The notes under the pieces: generated by a model
Told to the model about the DNA's origin: nothing
What the model saw: the letters and a program-made list of their open reading frames with translations, nothing else
Database searches by the model: none
Part shown: positions 42,793-43,844 of the stretch, piece by piece
Layout of the letters: each line of letters opens with the position of its first letter
Position numbering within the stretch: position 1 is the first letter of the stretch
Translations under genes and position numbers: made by a program
DNA from: Promethearchaeota archaeon
GTDB lineage: Archaea > Asgardarchaeota > Thorarchaeia > Thorarchaeales > Thorarchaeaceae
Assembly: GCA_014728035.1 (NCBI GenBank)
Contig: WJMJ01000039.1
Span: forward strand, 1 to 43,844
Direction: 5' to 3'
DNA length: 43,844 nucleotides

Positions 42793-43844
42793 ATGAGTAG
42801 CATACCAATCAAATGGCAAATAGTTGATATCCTCCAGTCTAACTTTGAAATCCTATTTGGCAAGGATGCCGAAACGGTACTAAATGAGTTCATCCGTGAG
42901 TTCGACAAGCTTGTTTTAGACCAAGCAGAAAAGAGTTCAGATGGTTCTATCACAATTATAAACTTCATCACAGCCTTCAAACCTGCACTTAATCTTGTTA
43001 TTCCTCTTGGTCAAGACTTTGATAGGATTGTACGTCAGGTTAGTCCGGTTCTCAATGCTGCACTATCAAAGGACAGTCACAAGGAAATTCAAGCAGAATT
43101 AAGTTCACAGGTTCAAACGAGATCGCATGATTCTCCCACTGGCCAAATCATTCCTCGATATGATGCCCCAGAGAATATGACTCTGATGAGCGTAGGTATC
43201 GACATTGGTTCATCAACGTCTCATCTTGTGTTTTCAAAACTTGTTCTCAAACGAGAACGGAACTTTCAGAATCCATCCTATCGATTCATGCTGGTTGATA
43301 GAGAGATTGTATACGAGAGTGACATCATCTTTACACCGCTTCTTGATCAGTACACGATTGATATAGAGGCAGTTGTACAATTCTGCGAGGAAGAATATCG
43401 AAAAGCAGGTCTAACCCGAGAAGACATAGATACTGGTGCAGTTGTAGTGACGGGTGAAACTGCTAAGAAACAGAATGCTGCAGAGATAGTTGAAAGAGTT
43501 GCATCAGAATCTGGAAAATTCGTTAGTGCCTCTGCGGGTCCCAACTACGAATCTGTTCTTGGTGCTATGGGAAGTGGTATCATCGATTTATCTGCCGAAA
43601 CTGGTAAGATAATCATGAATATCGATATCGGAGGAGGTACGAGTAACATTGCAGTCTGCTCCAAGGGAAGAGTCCTCAGTACATCATGTATCAATGTCGG
43701 TGGGAGACTTCTTGGAATAGACTCAGAATTCAAGATATGGCGTATTGACCAACCTACTAGATTCATTATGCAACATCTTGGAATGAGCTATGAACTTGAC
43801 GATATTATTTCTGAATCAGATGTCAAGCTCATCGCAGAGACCTA
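42793..43844 (+). CDS. Second EutA-like reactivase-family protein, 3' truncated by window
   Basis: This gene begins at ATG 42793 with the ribosome binding sequence GAGGTGAT overlapping the start region, 8 nt after the first EutA-like gene, so the two are an operon. The frame is open to the window end. An N-terminal region of about 134 residues, without Cys/His zinc ligands, precedes the EutA domain. That domain carries GIDIGSSTSHLVFSKLVLK, SDIIFTPLLDQYTID, TGAVVVTGETAKKQNA, SAGPNYESVLGAMGSG and NIDIGGGTSNIAVCSK, with CINVGGRLLGID. The core is very similar to its neighbour, so they are paralogues from a tandem duplication with different N-terminal parts. The 3' portion is outside the window. 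Confidence 0.85.
   Translation, partial: MSSIPIKWQIVDILQSNFEILFGKDAETVLNEFIREFDKLVLDQAEKSSDGSITIINFITAFKPALNLVIPLGQDFDRIVRQVSPVLNAALSKDSHKEIQAELSSQVQTRSHDSPTGQIIPRYDAPENMTLMSVGIDIGSSTSHLVFSKLVLKRERNFQNPSYRFMLVDREIVYESDIIFTPLLDQYTIDIEAVVQFCEEEYRKAGLTREDIDTGAVVVTGETAKKQNAAEIVERVASESGKFVSASAGPNYESVLGAMGSGIIDLSAETGKIIMNIDIGGGTSNIAVCSKGRVLSTSCINVGGRLLGIDSEFKIWRIDQPTRFIMQHLGMSYELDDIISESDVKLIAET

Overview
The window looks like a chromosomal segment of an archaeon, most likely an Asgard (Promethearchaeota) lineage. The evidence is two adjacent Ras/Rab-type small GTPases, an arrestin-fold protein, an Mth938/AAMDC-like protein, an archaeal-style AbrB-PhoU phosphate regulator, very large PAS/GAF sensor kinases with N-terminal receiver domains, many GTG/TTG starts with GGAGGT-type ribosome binding sites, and TATA-like promoter boxes. 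I cannot name the species. No rRNA, tRNA, CRISPR array or insertion sequence was seen.

Layout. 1-2.8 kb: the 3' end of a RAD55/KaiC-like ATPase, an ArsR-type regulator, a small unknown protein behind a perfect 20-bp palindrome, and a DUF389 membrane protein. 3-8.7 kb: a LysE-type exporter, a secreted anchored protein, pyroglutamyl peptidase, an ECF-S-like membrane protein divergent from a FetA/FetB-type (UPF0014) ABC transporter, and an FAD oxidoreductase behind a strong RNA-hairpin leader. 8.8-15.4 kb: two tandem paralogous REC-PAS/GAF-histidine kinase hybrids. 15.4-21.1 kb: an arrestin-like protein, an Mth938 protein, a GH116 glycosidase of the glucosylceramidase (GBA2) family, a zinc-ribbon protein and a xylose-isomerase-like TIM barrel. 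21.2-23.5 kb: an unknown helical protein and two small GTPases. 23.5-29.5 kb: a complete phosphate module, pstS-pstC-pstA-pstB-phoU on the minus strand, divergent from an AbrB-PhoU regulator whose end overlaps a DNA methyltransferase. The divergent promoter holds several inverted repeats that are good operator candidates. 30.4-35.2 kb: a surface phospholipase-D-like protein with five Ig-like repeats, an acetyltransferase, and a zinc-finger protein with a PIP-box-like N-terminus. 35.2-40 kb: a 1344-residue P-loop/TPR (STAND-type) protein next to a decayed HEPN/MNT toxin-antitoxin pair. 40-43.8 kb: an unknown protein and two tandem EutA-like (ethanolamine ammonia-lyase reactivase family) proteins, the second cut by the window end.

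How the genes work together. The clearest unit is phosphate uptake: PstS captures phosphate, PstCAB imports it, and two PhoU-family proteins probably regulate it. The sensor kinases, arrestin-like protein and small GTPases suggest a signalling-rich neighbourhood, but no direct link between them can be shown from sequence. The least ordinary regions are the tandem EutA-like genes with an added N-terminal zinc-binding region and no visible lyase, the STAND-TPR giant beside a frameshifted MNT/HEPN pair, the phosphate operator set, and the small-GTPase pair, one of which has Glu in place of the catalytic Gln.
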